Origin: Tubiluchus corallicola
Taxonomy: Eukaryota > Priapulida > Priapulimorpha > Priapulimorphida > Tubiluchidae
Assembly: GCA_030141605.1 (NCBI GenBank)
Contig: JAQGDQ010000066.1
Span: 434,001 to 498,000 of the forward strand
Direction: 5' to 3'
Length of the DNA: 64,000 bases
Part shown: piece by piece, positions 34,573 through 57,363 of the stretch
How the letters are laid out: every line of letters begins with the position of its first letter
How positions within the stretch are numbered: the first letter of the stretch is position 1
Position numbers and translations under genes: made by a program
Notes under the pieces: model-generated
Databases searched by the model: none
What the model saw: the letters and a program-made list of their open reading frames with translations, nothing else
What the model was told of the DNA's origin: nothing

Positions 34573-37500
34573 TCAGTTGTTATTATAAGGCATATGTGAG
34601 GGTGTGCTGAGGTTAGGGAGAGGGTCCTCTGGTCCAACAGGTTTGTCTGTTTGTTTGAAATCCATGTGTTTGGGTGACTGTAAGGTTGAATTATTAGGGC
34701 GTTGGTTTGTTTTAGGTGGCAAAGTGGTTGATGTTGCAGGTTTCTCGACTGGTAAGCATCTGTCATTGTAAGCAAGGTCAGTATCAATAGAGATACTGGG
34801 GCGTGGTGGATGAATTGGTTCATATTTCCGAAGAAAACGTCTATTCCGAAGTGTTACTCTGCCCGAGCCATCCACCTTGATGACATATTGGTCATATTGA
34901 CGGACTTCAATGACTATACCAGACTTGTCCCATTTGGTAGGATGCTTCCCAGTCTGATTTTGTAAATGTACCTTGTCACCAACAACTAGTGGGGGTAAGC
35001 GTTTTGTGTGTTCAGTCCACCGTTCCGATGCTTTCATGTGTCTGTTACGCAAGGCTTCTTCTCGGGCTAGTAGTGATTCCTGCCAAGTGTTATGAGGTTG
35101 GTAGCGACCGGGTATTATAGGGATGAAGTCTCGTATAGGGCGGCCAAACAGACACTGGGCAGGTGAGAGTTTGGTATCTCTGTCTGGGCAGTTTCTGTAC
35201 TGCAGGATTGCTCGTTGAAACAAGTCTGTATTAAGGTCTCCCTGGGGGCCAGTATTATTCATAATCATGCGCTTAACGGTCTTAACGCCTAATTCGGCTC
35301 TACAATTGCTGTGAGGAAAGGCTACCGAAGAGAGACGATGATGGACACCCCAGTCTGAAAAAAACTGGCGTGTTTGGAATGAAATAAATTCTGGGCCACC
35401 ATCTGAGGCCAGTTCCTCAGCAATGCCGTAAGTGACAAAAACTCGGCGGAGGCAGGCAATGAGACCAGTAGCCCCAATTGGAGAACGTTCGACAATGGGC
35501 CAGTTGGAATAACGGTCAACAACAACGAGGTAGTAGACGCCCTTGTAATGAAAGAAGTCAGCGCAGATGCACTGAAATGGGTATACCGGCAAAACTGGGG
35601 GAACGGGCGGTGCTGCCGGTTGTGAGGGTGCAATACGGTTGCATTCTTGGCAACGACTTCGAAGTGCCGATATGGCTGTCGTTATGCCTGGCCAGAATAC
35701 TGATGATTCTGCACGAGAAATCGTGGATGAGACCCCTTGGTGTGCTGCATGGAGTGATGAAAGCACAGTGTCACGTAGGCATGGGGGAATAACGATGCGT
35801 TCTTTATAGAGAATAACACCATCGATGGTGTGGAGGTGTTCCCTGAACTGGTAATACTCACGTATTGGAGCTGGGAACTCCTGACGTGCTTCTGGCACGT
35901 TAGTTTCTATGATGTCTCTTAATAAGTTCATGGTGGTGTCACTTGTTGTAGCAACTCGGACCATATCCCATGTCACTGATTTGAAGTTTGCAAGCTTTGT
36001 GGCAGCTGAACATATTAAGGATGTCTCAAAGGACTCTGAAGGCGTTTCCTGACAACGAATACCTTCCAAAAAGAAAGTAGGTAGGTTTGGCAAGGTAATA
36101 TTAGTGTCCTGTCCAATTGTGGCAATGTCGTCAGGCAGAGGCATATCACCAGCATGGCCAGGGCAAGACGGGTGTCGAGAGATGCCATCTGCAGCTCGAT
36201 GTTTTGCTCCAGGGACATGTATGACCTGGAATTTGAAACGGAGCGTCTTTTCCTTCAGATTCCTAAGGCGAGGGTTGGGCATGTCATCAAGGGATCTGTT
36301 GCTGAAGATCTTGAGCAATGGTTTGTGGTCCACTGCAATAGTCAGGTTTGTACAACCCAGGACAAAGTACCTAGCTTTTTGAAGGGCATCTGCCACTGCT
36401 AGGGCTTCACCTTCAATAGGGGCATATCGTGATTCTGCTGGTGTGGTGAATCGGCTTCCCACAAGAGTGATTTTCCACCCAGTACGGCAACAAAAAGGAG
36501 TTGATTTGGGGCATTTGCAGTGTTTTTGGAGCAGCCAGAAGCCAATGCCTGACTTTGACCAATCAGTGGCCAAGCATGTCGGCCGTGTTTTATCGAAAAT
36601 TCGAACACCGTCTTCTATTTCCTGAACAATGAGTGCCTTGGACTCATTAAATATCTCATCTAGTTGTGCATTCCATGTGAATGGGGTCCCGGGTTTCAGG
36701 AGTGCACGGAATGGAAGCATTCGGTCAGCCATACTGAAAGCGTAACTAACTTGGTTTATTACGCCGAACCAAGATCGAACATCAGTGATGTTTTTTGGAG
36801 TGGGAAATTTTAGTATAGCTTGGAGATATCGCCGACAAGGGCGGACACTATTGGGTGTAATTTCAAATCCTGCAAATTCAACTGTGTCTTCAGCAAAGAT
36901 GAACTTGTCAGGATTAAGAGTGATGCCATGACGGCCACATATGTCAAGCCATTCTATTGCCTGGAAAAAGCTTTCTTTGATTGTAGGTGACCAGAGGAGT
37001 GTGTCATCAATACATTTTGTGTGACGGGGTACGTGTGACACAATCTCGTCATAGCGTCTTGAGTAACCATCACCCGAAGTAATGTAGCCCTGTGGGGCTG
37101 TTTTGTAGCGATATCGGCCCCACGGAGTGATAAACGTAGTAAGATGGCGGTCCTCTGCACGGATTGGGACACTGTGGTAGCCATTCCAGGCATCAAGTAC
37201 CGTTTTCTTCATGTTTGGGGGTACAGATCTTGCCTGCAGAAATGGTGACTGGGTGTGGTGGGTTTCTCTTGTGGCATGAACATTTAGGGCTTGAAAGTCA
37301 ACAGTTCTGCGGGGTTGGCCGTTTTTCTTGGGGCATACAATCATTCGATGGCACCAAGTGACAGGTTCGCCAATGGGGACAGGTTCCAAGACTCCTAGGT
37401 GGACGTCGCGATCGATATCTGCTTTGACTTGTTTCTGCCAATGCAAGGCGACTGGGATGGGGTTGTGATGTGCCACGGGGGTGGCATCAGAATTCACCAT

Positions 37501-39294
37501 GAGTTTCAAAGGGGGCCCTTCCATAAGTGGGAGAGGTTGGTGCTCACATATGTTGAATGTGCTTGCCTTGTAAGTGTCAAGGAGGTACTGTCTCAGTTTT
37601 GGCAAATTTTCTTGCGTTGGTGAAAATGGCAGTTGGGAGGGTGGTGTAGGTGGCAGCTGTCGTCGTGGACAGTGGCACTCAGATGTCAAACCACTACTGT
37701 TTTGTTGGGGTTTGGATATGTCATGTGTCTCAGATGAAGTGCTGTTTGATGATGATATCTCTAGCGTGTTGCACACCTCACCAATCTTTGGAAAGCTTTC
37801 TGTGATCATTCCGAGTGCAATACAAGCTTCACGGCTAATGTATAATTTGTTTGAAGTATCGGTGACATATACGATCTGCCTGGTTTCCAGTTGTTTGCCA
37901 GCCGTAGATGTACCAGTGAATCTTAGGATAGCAGCGCCAAGGATGTTAATTCCACGATCATTTGCAGCTTGCATGCGCATGGTGACAGGTATGAGATGTT
38001 GCTCTGATATGCCTATGCGAGTGAGGATTTTAAGGCTGCACAAGCAACTCTGGCATCCGGTGTCTGCTATTGCTGAAATTATACAAGAATTTGGTTGTCT
38101 GCCACAGCGAAAACCAAGGGCTGTGTAGTCACTTGGGTTTATTGACATGCGCAGTGTAACAAATGGTTGAGGCTTCGATGGTTGGCGTAGCCAACTATTA
38201 CACATCTGGTCATATAGGTGATGACTAAGGGGAACTGTACGACGGCTATTTTTTTCATGTACGTGTGGTGTAAATGAACACAATGTATCGAACACAGCTC
38301 CCTGTTCACCCAGTGAGGTGGATTGTTCACGACCTCTGTCACGGTCTGGAGCAGCATGTTTTGGCTTATTTCTAGATCTACATACCGGAGCGAAATGGTT
38401 TCTGCGACTGCAATATGTACAGGTTTTGCCAAAAGCTGGACATTTGTCCTGTCGTAATTTAAAATCAGAACCACTTCCATGACCGTGCCTTCCACAGTGG
38501 CTGCATGGTTCAGATGTTTTATCTTTGGCTAGATTGCTTGTTGTTCGTCTGTATGAGCTACGCACTGCTTCAGCATTGTGGGTATCGAAGAGTTTTGAAG
38601 CAGATCTTTTTCCAGATTCTCTGCTTTCAATTAGCATTAATAATTCTTCGATTTCCATGACTTGATTTTTGTCGCCGAGAATGTCCAGTTGGATTTCTGG
38701 ATCTGCGATGCCGCGTGTGATACAGTCACGAATTATTTCGTTGGTATAGCTGACACTGGTGTCGCACTCGGGACATTTCACTTCATAATTGCAGATGCCG
38801 GCTTGTCCTCGTAGACGGGCGCAGAATGCACGGATAGGTTCTTCACGGTCTTGTCGCATATCGTGCAATGCTACACGAGCCACCATGGTGTTCTCAACGC
38901 GAACAGCGAGCTTTTTGATAGCATTAAGAACTACATCTTCTGCTTTGCCACTGAGACTGCCACCAGCAGAACGAGTGAGATCTTTACGTAACGTTTCATC
39001 ACAACATTCTAATAATTGAATTACTCTGTCTTTACCAGTGATACCAGTGGCATCTACATATTCTTGCCAACGTGTGGTAAAATATGCCCATTCTTCGCTG
39101 GTACCGGTGGCAGATACAGTAGGCCTTTTCACTTTTTCAATTTTCGCAGTTGGAGCAGAATGTGCGGGTGGTGCCGCCTCTGTGTTCGTGGTGTGACTAC
39201 CACGATGTATTTGCAGGAGTTCGAGAACGATAGCCTCCGACAAGTCCTCTGTTGCATAATTGCAGCCAGTAATTGGGCATTGAACAATTGGCAT
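34573..39294 (-). mobile_element. Gypsy-type (Metaviridae) gag-pol ORF, intact 1573 codons, no LTRs seen
   Basis: One uninterrupted frame encodes a fused Gag-Pol. An N-terminal C-x4-C zinc-binding-like segment (residues 6-30) precedes a gag region with a Cys/His cluster (264-305). Next come an aspartic protease (ADTGCQS, D411), reverse transcriptase (about 600-860, with CIDD at 761-764), RNase H (D911, E963, D989) and integrase. The integrase has a zinc domain (H1182/H1185, C1215, C1218) and core residues D1246, D1298 and E1334. The RT-RNaseH-integrase order places it in Gypsy, not Copia; it resembles the K02A2.6-like elements seen in many invertebrates. In the catalytic box Cys replaces the usual Tyr of YxDD. 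The open frame implies a recent insertion. It lies 343 bp downstream of GT61 copy 1 in opposite orientation. Confidence 0.93.
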
Positions 39295-40924
39295 TCTTCC
39301 GCCTGATCATAAATAACTATGGAAGTTTTTGCTGAATCAATCAAAGCGGTTTATTTATGATATTGCAGCAATGATCAGGCTGAAATAACAACAACAAAAT
39401 AATTACATATAATACTGCCATACCGCATAAGTACAAATATAAATGTTTCGAATCATGCTAATTTAAGAATTGTTCCTTTAATCGCAAAAGTATAACTGCA
39501 AATAATATACCGTTCTAAATGTTAAACATCTGCTCGACACTGCATGGAGTTCTTATTGTTAAATGTGTTAAGAATTGCCTCGTGGCAAACAGCAATACGG
39601 GTGCTCTTCATATGGTGAAATCTTCAAGATCCTCTATATTACAGGTACATTATGAGTTTATAATAGTGAATCTCAATCCCACTCAATTTTACTTCGAACT
39701 ACTTAATTATGCACATCTTCAAAATTCACATCCGTTCGTGACATGATATTTTTAACTACTTTAACCTACAGCCAAAGAGAAGGACGAAGATCGCTGGGTC
39801 TGTCGCTTTTCCAAGTGCCACTTATTGGCTGCTGTTATACAGTATGCAATAAGTACCACGGCACTGCAGCTCTGACAGGGTCATGCTAGGTTGTGCTGGA
39901 CGAATTAATTCACATTTGAGCTTCAACGACCATTCATTATCCATTATGTATTCATTAATTTCCTGTTTCTAAAACTTGAACATGACAATTAGGCATATTG
40001 TATATGTAACTCTGAATGTACGGCATGGCATGTGACTAACTCTCGATTTTCTTGTGTTCATTTCTGTGAACGCTTTTTGAAAACTACAATTATTTCATTT
40101 TTGGCTTAATTGTAATTTTAGAATTTGAAATATTGGATTGCAAATAACAGTATATCGGTACATAAATTACTATGTTTTATAAGAGGCAATAAACCCGTAC
40201 AACTACTGCTAAATAGAGGCAAAAAGAAGGTACTGTACTTCATAATGGTTTAGAGGAAAATAATGTCGTTGCTGAGTTTATTGTAGATCTATTTAATAAA
40301 CAGATTTGTTATCTATGGATAACTCGTAAGATCCAGGCGTTCAACGTCAGGTGGCAGCACCATTATAGCACGTCGTCGTGACTCGTGGCGCAAGGGGTAC
40401 TAGCAAGCAAGTAGAATCTTAGCAGACGACTCTGACAGAAGATTCGATTGATATTAATATGATGTTGTAATCAAGTTATTATCAGCGAGTAGTTGGTGAG
40501 CTTTTATTTGTTAGTAGTAATAATTAAGACATATGGCAATAATAATCCTTTTTCTTTCCGTTAGTAATAATGGCTTCTCTCCAAACTGCAGTCATCCGCT
40601 GATCAATGCAATCAGATGACTTTGATGAAAAGTTATGTAGTCCCTTCTCGTAGAAGCTTCATTCCTGGCTTCACTCCTGGTCCTCTTTATCCCTCTAGCA
40701 TTTCTATTACTTGTACACATTCATCTGTCAGTTTTCCTTCTTTACACAATAATCTAATTACTCGGTTCATTTTCGTACTCACAAAAACATTTATTAGTAA
40801 ATATTACCTTATCCAAAGAAATAAGGACCTAGATGGTAACTATCTATAAACGGTCCTCTCTCATCCGCCTTTTGAAACTGTCAACTAATGAAGCACTTAT
40901 GGTTGATGATGAAAGATGATTCCA
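39295..40924. other. Gene-free stretch upstream of the Gypsy ORF
   Basis: The first 90 bp contain nested inverted repeats (see 39301-39380). An expected 5' LTR and tRNA primer-binding site are not obvious. The rest has no coding frame that I can support. Confidence 0.5.
39301..39380. repeat. Nested inverted repeats just upstream of the Gypsy start codon
   Basis: GCCTGATCA (39301-39309) is inverted as TGATCAGGC (39372-39380). ATCATAAATAA (39306-39316) is inverted as TTATTTATGAT (39351-39361). Together they could form a stem in the Gypsy 5' leader, 7 bp from its start codon. Confidence 0.8.
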
Positions 40925-42245
40925 TGGTTGAACTACGCGACGCCCAAAGAAGTGTGATCTGATGTTGGTTCTAGCTGGTTGCACAGATAACTTAGACTCA
41001 TGACCACGAAGAATTCTGTGAGGCCTGGGAAAAAATCTGCTTCAGTCAGAATAGTATTTCCACTAATTATTTTGAAGCAGTTCACAAGGTCTACAGTCTC
41101 ACGCCTTTGCTCAAGAGTAGAAATTGAAGTGGGATCCAAATCAATAGCAAGACGATACATCTATCCTGAGTTTTTTTGGGAGCATTCTTGAGAGTAGCAT
41201 ACCGTACCGGTGACCGTACAACCGACGCGTATTTCAGAATGGGTCGAGCAACAGCTTTATATAGAGGAATAATTACTGCTGCATTTCTCGATATCACACA
41301 CCGCTTAATCATGCCAGTACGACGGTTTGCTTTAGTAATGATATGATTCACATGGGAATTCCATTTGAGGTTATTAGAAATCACTACTCCCAAGTCTCTA
41401 ATACAACTTTTTTCAGCTATTTGAGCATTATTTAGAAAGTAAGGTGTAATAGATTTAGGCCATATTCTAAGTAAAGTACATTTGCTAGGTTTAAGTGTCA
41501 TCAACCATTTACTGCACCAGTCTAAAATTTCATCCAAGTCATGTTGTAAAATATAATGATCAAGATCGTCCCAAATTGGACGAAAGGGCTTTAAATTATC
41601 AACTAATAATGGGATGTTAGTCCCCGGGGAAATGCAATCACTAATATCATTTATAAAAATAAGGAAGCAGCATGGGCCACTCAAGGTTCCTTGAGGAATA
41701 CCACTTATAACGGGGCACCATTCAGTGGTTAAACCATTAAGGACAGCATGTTGAAAAACGATGAGCAAGAAAGCAACTGAACCACTTAAGAAGCATACCT
41801 CTTATACCAGAATATTCCATCTTAAGTAAGAGACCTTGGTGGGGGACAGAATCAAATGCCTTTTTGAAATCAAGATAAAGTATATCGATAACAGGCATTG
41901 GTCCCACAATACAGATTCAAAGCATTTGACAACTACAGATGGCAAAGATATGAGGCGAAGATCATCACACGAAGGACATGCATTTGACTGCTTAGGGATG
42001 GGGTTAACGTTACAGTTAAGCCAACATTGGGGGAGGACTCTAACAAGAGACTTACGGAAAAGAGGGAGAGCAAGCTGGAGAGCACAGGATTTCAAAATAA
42101 AGCTATGAATTTCATCGGACCCTGTAGCCTTAAATGGTGTTAATTTAATAAGCTTAGCATATACATTGTTAATACTGAAATTCATGTCATTCAGAGAATC
42201 AGCATTCCAGCCAGTAGGAGGAGGAGGGGGGAATAGGCAATTTCG
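40925..42245 (-). pseudogene. CR1/Jockey-like LINE reverse transcriptase, degenerate
   Basis: Minus-strand frames follow in order. The frame 41802-42185 has FKATGSDEIHSFILKSC and later CWLNCNVNPIPKQSNA, the RT finger region. The frame 41091-41768 has VISGIPQGTLSGPCCFLIF and INDI, then LLVDNLK where FADD should be, then LKPSKCTLL, IRDLGVVISNNLKWNSHVNH and AVARPILKYAS. The frame 40933-41160 ends it with STLEQRRETVDLVNCFKIIS. Frame shifts join the parts and the catalytic aspartates are lost. No endonuclease domain is seen, so the copy is 5'-truncated. Confidence 0.88.
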
Positions 42246-44349
42246 AATTAGTTTTAACTGATTTTCCTGAAAGCATTAGGAATAGCTGTGCTTGACATGG
42301 ATTATCAACCAATGATCCCAACACCAGTATTTAGGTACTGAATACAATTATCAACTACTTATAAAAAACTTTGGCTTTGATAATTGTAGTTTGTCATGTA
42401 TGCTATGTATTCTGGTCCCATCACTACTAATCAACATCAACAGGCCTTACATTAGGTGCTGCATACCGGTCTACAATGTGCGGAACTGCATGGAAGTTAT
42501 TGTAACTTGTCCTTGGTCAGATGAACACAAAGCAATAATTTACATTCGAGAGACACCAGTGTATTATTATGTCCTGTCTTCACCCTAGTATGTTTGTGCT
42601 AGTTGGTGACAACTCGTAGTGTGTGCAGAGGGTGCACTATATAGCATTTATTTATTACGTCTTCCAAATTACTAATAATTTGTTAACTAAAATTATTAAT
42701 TAAATAATGCAAGACTATTTACAATTGTTTATAAACTATTTGAAAACTTGGAGAGGTGCATGGTCCAGTGGTCTTGGTATCGTATTTGGCGACGAAGATA
42801 AAAACGGCACCGAAGCTGGTCTGTGAGTAATGGGTTACCCGCTTTGGTTCTCGGTTTGGGAAGTTACATTCAGCGTGCTGACTTTGGCTGTTTACCTCCC
42901 ATCTGATCATTCATGAGACATCTCTGCCAGTTCAGTGGCTCATCCTGGAGGCTTAGCCTTGACAATGAGTCAATCTCCAATCTCACCACAAACATCCAAT
43001 TTGAACAGGATCTGCTGGTGAATGCTGGAGGCTTGCAGGTTTTCGAATTGTATAAAAAAATTGAAGTACTGGTAATTTAATTAATTATAGGCTTATTGTA
43101 GTGTTGGTGTAAAAGAAAAGATAGCCAGATGCTATGCATTTATGATACTGATTAAGCATACATATGATGATCAAAGTAAAAGTTAATCAAGTTTAAAGCT
43201 CTAAACTGCGAAATGCAATGAAAAATATCATTTTCAGCGCATAGCTTTGTAAAACAGTTCTAAAATTTATTAATAATTTAACATCTTTTACATTAATTCT
43301 ATCCCAAAAAATCTTTCTTAAATATCATAAGTTTTCGTAACCTCTCAGAGATGAACGCAGGAACAACAAGCACAGTCAGAGAAGTAGAAAAGAAATTGAA
43401 AAGCAAGCAATACAGTATGTACAATATGCACTCTTCTGGGCAAATACTAATTAGTTCAGATACTACAACTTGCTTACCATACATTTTTGCAAAATCATTG
43501 ATAGTAATGTGCAGAAAATTATAATAATCATGATTGTTTTATGCAAGATCATTCTTTATATAAAAACAAATACTGTAAAGGTATAAATTTTATTTGTATG
43601 CAGATGACTGCACTGGACTAGATGATACACATACATATTTAGGGGTTTGAACCAAAAGCAACTAACAAAATTAAATATTGAATCATTATTGCATATTACT
43701 AAAACCTTGATAAAAATCACGAAAACCGCAATTTACGCATCAGTCAAACGACAATTAGTTTCAATTAGCAACTATTTTAAAGTGCCCAGTAAATAATAGG
43801 AACGATAAGAACTTGAACATCAACGTTAATACGTAACACCTCCGAAACTCATAGCCCACATGCCCCAGTAACAAAATATCATACGTATACACTTGATCAG
43901 TTTCTGCTTTAATTTTTCACCTGCACATTTGCACAATTGTACCACAGTTACGCTTACAGTTGTATTTTGTACAGTGTTAACTTTCAAAGTACATTCTGTA
44001 TATTAGCTGTTGTATACATTCAGTACAGATGCAATAAATTTACTTTTTCAAATCTTCAATTAGTGTCTTGCAATTAGTGATTGATGTTGCTAAGTGCATT
44101 TCTACTGAGTTTAAGATTTTCATATATTTTCAGCTACAAAATGTTTCTTACATAATTGCCTATTTGTGCTTTGTGACTATAAAACTTACTTAATGAGTAT
44201 CTTTTTCACCATTAGCCTGACAACCTTCTTAGGTAGTTTAGCTCTAACGGAAGTTAAAAAAAGTAAGACTGCACAATGGTTTTCATCCTTCAAAGTATGC
44301 ATCTATTCAATAGCAATAACAATTTCCACTTTTCATCATTATTTACTTA
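42246..44349. other. Gene-free stretch downstream of secernin
   Basis: It contains a SINE-like repeat at 42730-43060 and should include the secernin 3' UTR at its right end. No other coding frame or element is evident. Confidence 0.5.
42730..43060 (+). repeat. Dispersed SINE-like repeat, copy 3 (longest)
   Basis: It begins with a tRNA-like head (GTGCATGGTCCAGTGGTC, then TTGGTATC) and contains GAGACATCTCTGCCAGTTCA and GTGGCTC. The latter core recurs inverted at 5275-5445 and, more diverged, at 3655-3800 and 50070-50180. Confidence 0.5.
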
Positions 44350-53671
<9,322 letters not shown>

Positions 53672-54351
53672 TGTGGCTAATTGTTGAGCCCTGCAAAAAT
53701 TAGTCAATTCAAGTCTTTGTGTGCTTATTTTCTGCTTGTTTTATTACTGAGAATTTGTCTCAAAAATAAATTAAAAGTTTAATTTATATTCAATAAATTC
53801 ATCACACATTTAAAAACCTAAGAAATACTAATATCACACCTAAGAAACAAAGATTAGATTTAACAAGCAAAAATGAATAACAAAAAGACTGTGCCACAAA
53901 GATTGCTTATACAAACTGTCGTGCAAAGAACACTGGTTTGTGTATGTGCAGGCAGTAAATTAAAATAAATATACTTGATTTAGCAAAGTAAGTTAATATA
54001 AATTTTATTAGGTTAGAATACTCACCTCTTCATAAACTTAAAAGCTTGTAAATTTGGTGAAAGATTTTTACAACCCGTTTTTACCTTAGGAGTAATAAAT
54101 GCAGATTGGTAAAACACAGATTAGTATACCCAACAATCTAAGTTGGACAGTGAGCAATCAGTACTTAGAGATAATATGGATTCTACCTTGACAGGTTTCA
54201 CTAATTGATATCCATTAAACCGCAAAAGCAGAAAACCATTTCTGTTAACAATTTCTATTTATAAAAAATGTTACACAACATCAGTTAATAGGTTGAAATC
54301 CAGGGTTTTTCTATTCTTCATGGCATCATTTTATGAAAGTAATGAACAATG

Positions 54352-54580
54352 TAGTGGTGAGCATTCACTGTTAGAAAGCAAATCCGAATCGAATCAAATT
54401 TTGGACTTTCTAACTCGAATCAAACTGAATTTCAAGATTTCGAATCGACTCGAATGACAAAATCTAATTCAGTTTTCAAGATTTTGAAAAAAAATTCAAA
54501 GTCACTAATAAAAAGCAGTCTCACAAACATTGTGCATGTATTGCTTCCATTTGATTCGAACGTTCAATGCGCAACCCTAG
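54352..54580. mobile_element. Possible hAT-like MITE
   Basis: The left end TAGTGGTGAGCATTCAC and the reverse complement of the right end, CTAGGGTTGCGCATTGAAC, are imperfectly inverted. The interior is rich in TCGAATCGAATC-like motifs, as in many hAT derivatives. I do not see a clean 8-bp target duplication. Confidence 0.35.
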
Positions 54581-55015
54581 AGACCAGCATTCAAATTCGT
54601 CATGATATTATAATGTGTCATGCATCACGCTGATTTTATTACGTGCAAGTTTTTCTCAAGCACAAATCTGGCAATGCCCATGAATTAGGATTTTACTACA
54701 GAAATTGTTAAAACTAAACCCAGAATACCTGCAAAATGAAAAACAAAAACACTAACCTGTTAGGAAAGTTAGAAGATGAAAACATGCACACTGACAAACA
54801 TGCAAAAGGTCTCAAGTTTTTAGAGCTGAGAGATTTAACAAAGGCAAACATCTTACGTTAAAGTTTACGAGTTGCTATAGGAATCGGCTACACTGACGCA
54901 GTTCAGAAAGCTAAAAAAAATTAATTTTTGATTGAATAAGCTGCTGTTTCGCTATCCACATAGCCTTCGAAAACTGTAAAAAACCTGAAAAATATCAAAA
55001 CGTATAAATTAATAC

Positions 55016-55035
55016 TATATATATATATATAAATG

Positions 55036-55091
<56 letters not shown>
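55016..55091. repeat. (TA)n microsatellite
   Basis: A long run of TA units with two short interruptions. The open frame through it on the minus strand (poly Ile-Tyr) is an artefact. Confidence 0.95.
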
Positions 55092-55095
<4 letters not shown>

Positions 55096-56545
55096 AATCC
55101 TAAACACAATTATATATATAAATTAACATTATTAATTATGGTAGTCACGTGTCCTTACAACAACGTTGCAAAATAATTATTGTACATGTTAATGCATTGT
55201 ATTAGCTGCAGCTTGCAATAAGTAAGCTAGCAGTGTAATAATTCATTGATTGTTGTTAAATAAATTTATCCTATTCTAGTCTGCAATCAAATTAAATATT
55301 CTTGCAATTATACGTAAAAACATTTTTAACAATGGTGTAAAAATTCTAGCTCCAGCTTTGTTGTAAGTTAACACAAGTAACGCATTCAGAGACGTTGGGG
55401 AAAGGTCTAAAAAGCGATCATTCACAATTAACAACCCTACCCGTGTTGTAAGCTGTAAAACTTGTACTTCCTTGTGCATTCCCCTTGTACTTCACATTTA
55501 TCTAGAAGTACCACATTCTCACCTTTAATTCCACACCTTGTTTCTTTTTTCAAATTATTTACACTTTTGACACCCGAGAATTTTGCTAAACTTGCTCAGG
55601 TAGTTTTATTTGTAGCCTGCTTCTATTTGCAATATTAAATTTGTCAATATGTCTTTATGCGCATGCAGTGTTGGAAATGCGAAAAATCTTTTTATCTTGA
55701 TTGGTCGTTTATTCAATTTTATTTTACTTTAAAATTCACGAATCACGACTAACGCACTCTGCGCATCCACTCCGCATAAAATTTTAAAGAGTGCATAAAG
55801 ACAGATTTTGCTACCTGCCTTAATAAAAATTATCTTCATATTAATAATATGAATAATATTATTCATAATGATGCTATATTCATATTACATAGACAATGTG
55901 ACTGTACGAGTAAATGATACTTTTTGATAAGTGTGTCAGAATCAGGTATGATAGGATAATAGCGTTTTTGCTGTGTTAGTATTTGTTTTGGCTCGTGATG
56001 TATATCGCACATATTGTTGTGCTATGGACCACCTCAACAGATAAAAACACTGCAGCCAGTTATAGATGACTGACAGTTTTATTTTACGTAATATAACGTA
56101 ATCTATCAAATGTTCAGAGCTGCTTCCTAGCAGCAACTCGCCACACATTTCTTAAATTGCTTGACACAATTAAGTAAGATCATTAGAAAGAAGTAGCAAT
56201 GCATATTCCTCTTCGTCACATACTCACTCTGTAAATCAGCACTCCTACTGGATGTCTCTCTCTGATGGTTTTCCCAGCTTGATCCACATCGCCTGATTTT
56301 CCTAGATCTCTGATTGGCCTTGTATTAACTCACATCACATGCTCTTTCTAGGTTACCTTATTTGAACATATTTTTCGTACTGTTGAGTGAACACATGTCA
56401 GCATTTTTGAATCACATGCTACCAACACTAATAACATCTTCTTTGCAAGTACCTTGTATAAATCAAAGGCAAGTATACAAATAATCAAAAGTAGCTTGTA
56501 TTCTCACAAGACATATTGCCAATAATTACAATGCATACTTTGTAC

Positions 56546-57363
56546 ATTCAAACCTCGTTATAACACCAGGTCTGTGACACCACTATAGTGGGATTAACGA
56601 TAAGGCGAGGCTCATTAATGTGAAAGCCATTCTACTATGCAACCTCAACTTTGTTTCCTAGTTAATTTTAATAAGTGATAAATAGTAACATATATTATTA
56701 CACCTACAACAATACATGTGTTATATGGCACATTTTCCCGTCTTAACAATGGAAGTGTAGTTCTACAGGGGTACCTTGAAAAACTTTTAGGTAACACAAA
56801 AAGAAGAAATCCTGTGAAATACTGGTTAATTAGATAACTGCAGCTGATAAGAGAAACATGCTACCACGCGGCCCTCCTAACATTATCTTGCTGGAGAGTT
56901 AGACTATAATTAGCCACTGCTAATAACTTGACCTTGAGTCAAGCACCTTTAACAGCCATTACATTCGCATCAGTTTAGCACTGAACCTGAGTTAGTCTTG
57001 TAGTCTTAAATTGCATACTCTTTCCTCAAATCATCAACATTCACTTTCATACAGTCACTTGCTATGAAATGTAAATCTTGATTTAAACACCATAATTGTT
57101 TTCTTATCAGCAATCGTTGTTTTTACAATGTTTTTCAGAACTAATTCATTGTGTTTTGTCTTGACTGGCATTGGTTGGCTGGTTCGATTTATTATGTAGG
57201 ACTTCTGGCAAAGCAGATACGTTGGCAGATGGCTATAGGGGAGGTTGGTGGTATTTCCTAAATTTAATATATTATGGAAATCAGCACAGGGCAAAAATTG
57301 GCATTATGGAAAGGCTGACATTGCAATGGGGGGGGGGCAGTATAACGAAGTTCAAATTCAACC
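56546..57363. mobile_element. TIR element related to the 27.2-kb and 46.8-kb MITEs
   Basis: The left end ATTCAAACCTCGTTATAACA is an inverted partner of the right end GTATAACGAAGTTCAAATTC near 57341-57360. The length of about 820 bp and lack of a transposase frame suggest a non-autonomous TA-target element. A run of nine G at about 57329 lies just inside the right end. Boundaries are approximate. Confidence 0.5.

Noticed and set aside
35322-39344. Many frames of 60-184 codons in other frames over the Gypsy element, the largest at 37574-38128
   Set aside because: All overlap the conserved 1573-codon gag-pol frame and carry no motifs.
54921-55109. Minus-strand frame with poly Ile-Tyr
   Set aside because: It is a translation of the (TA)n microsatellite.
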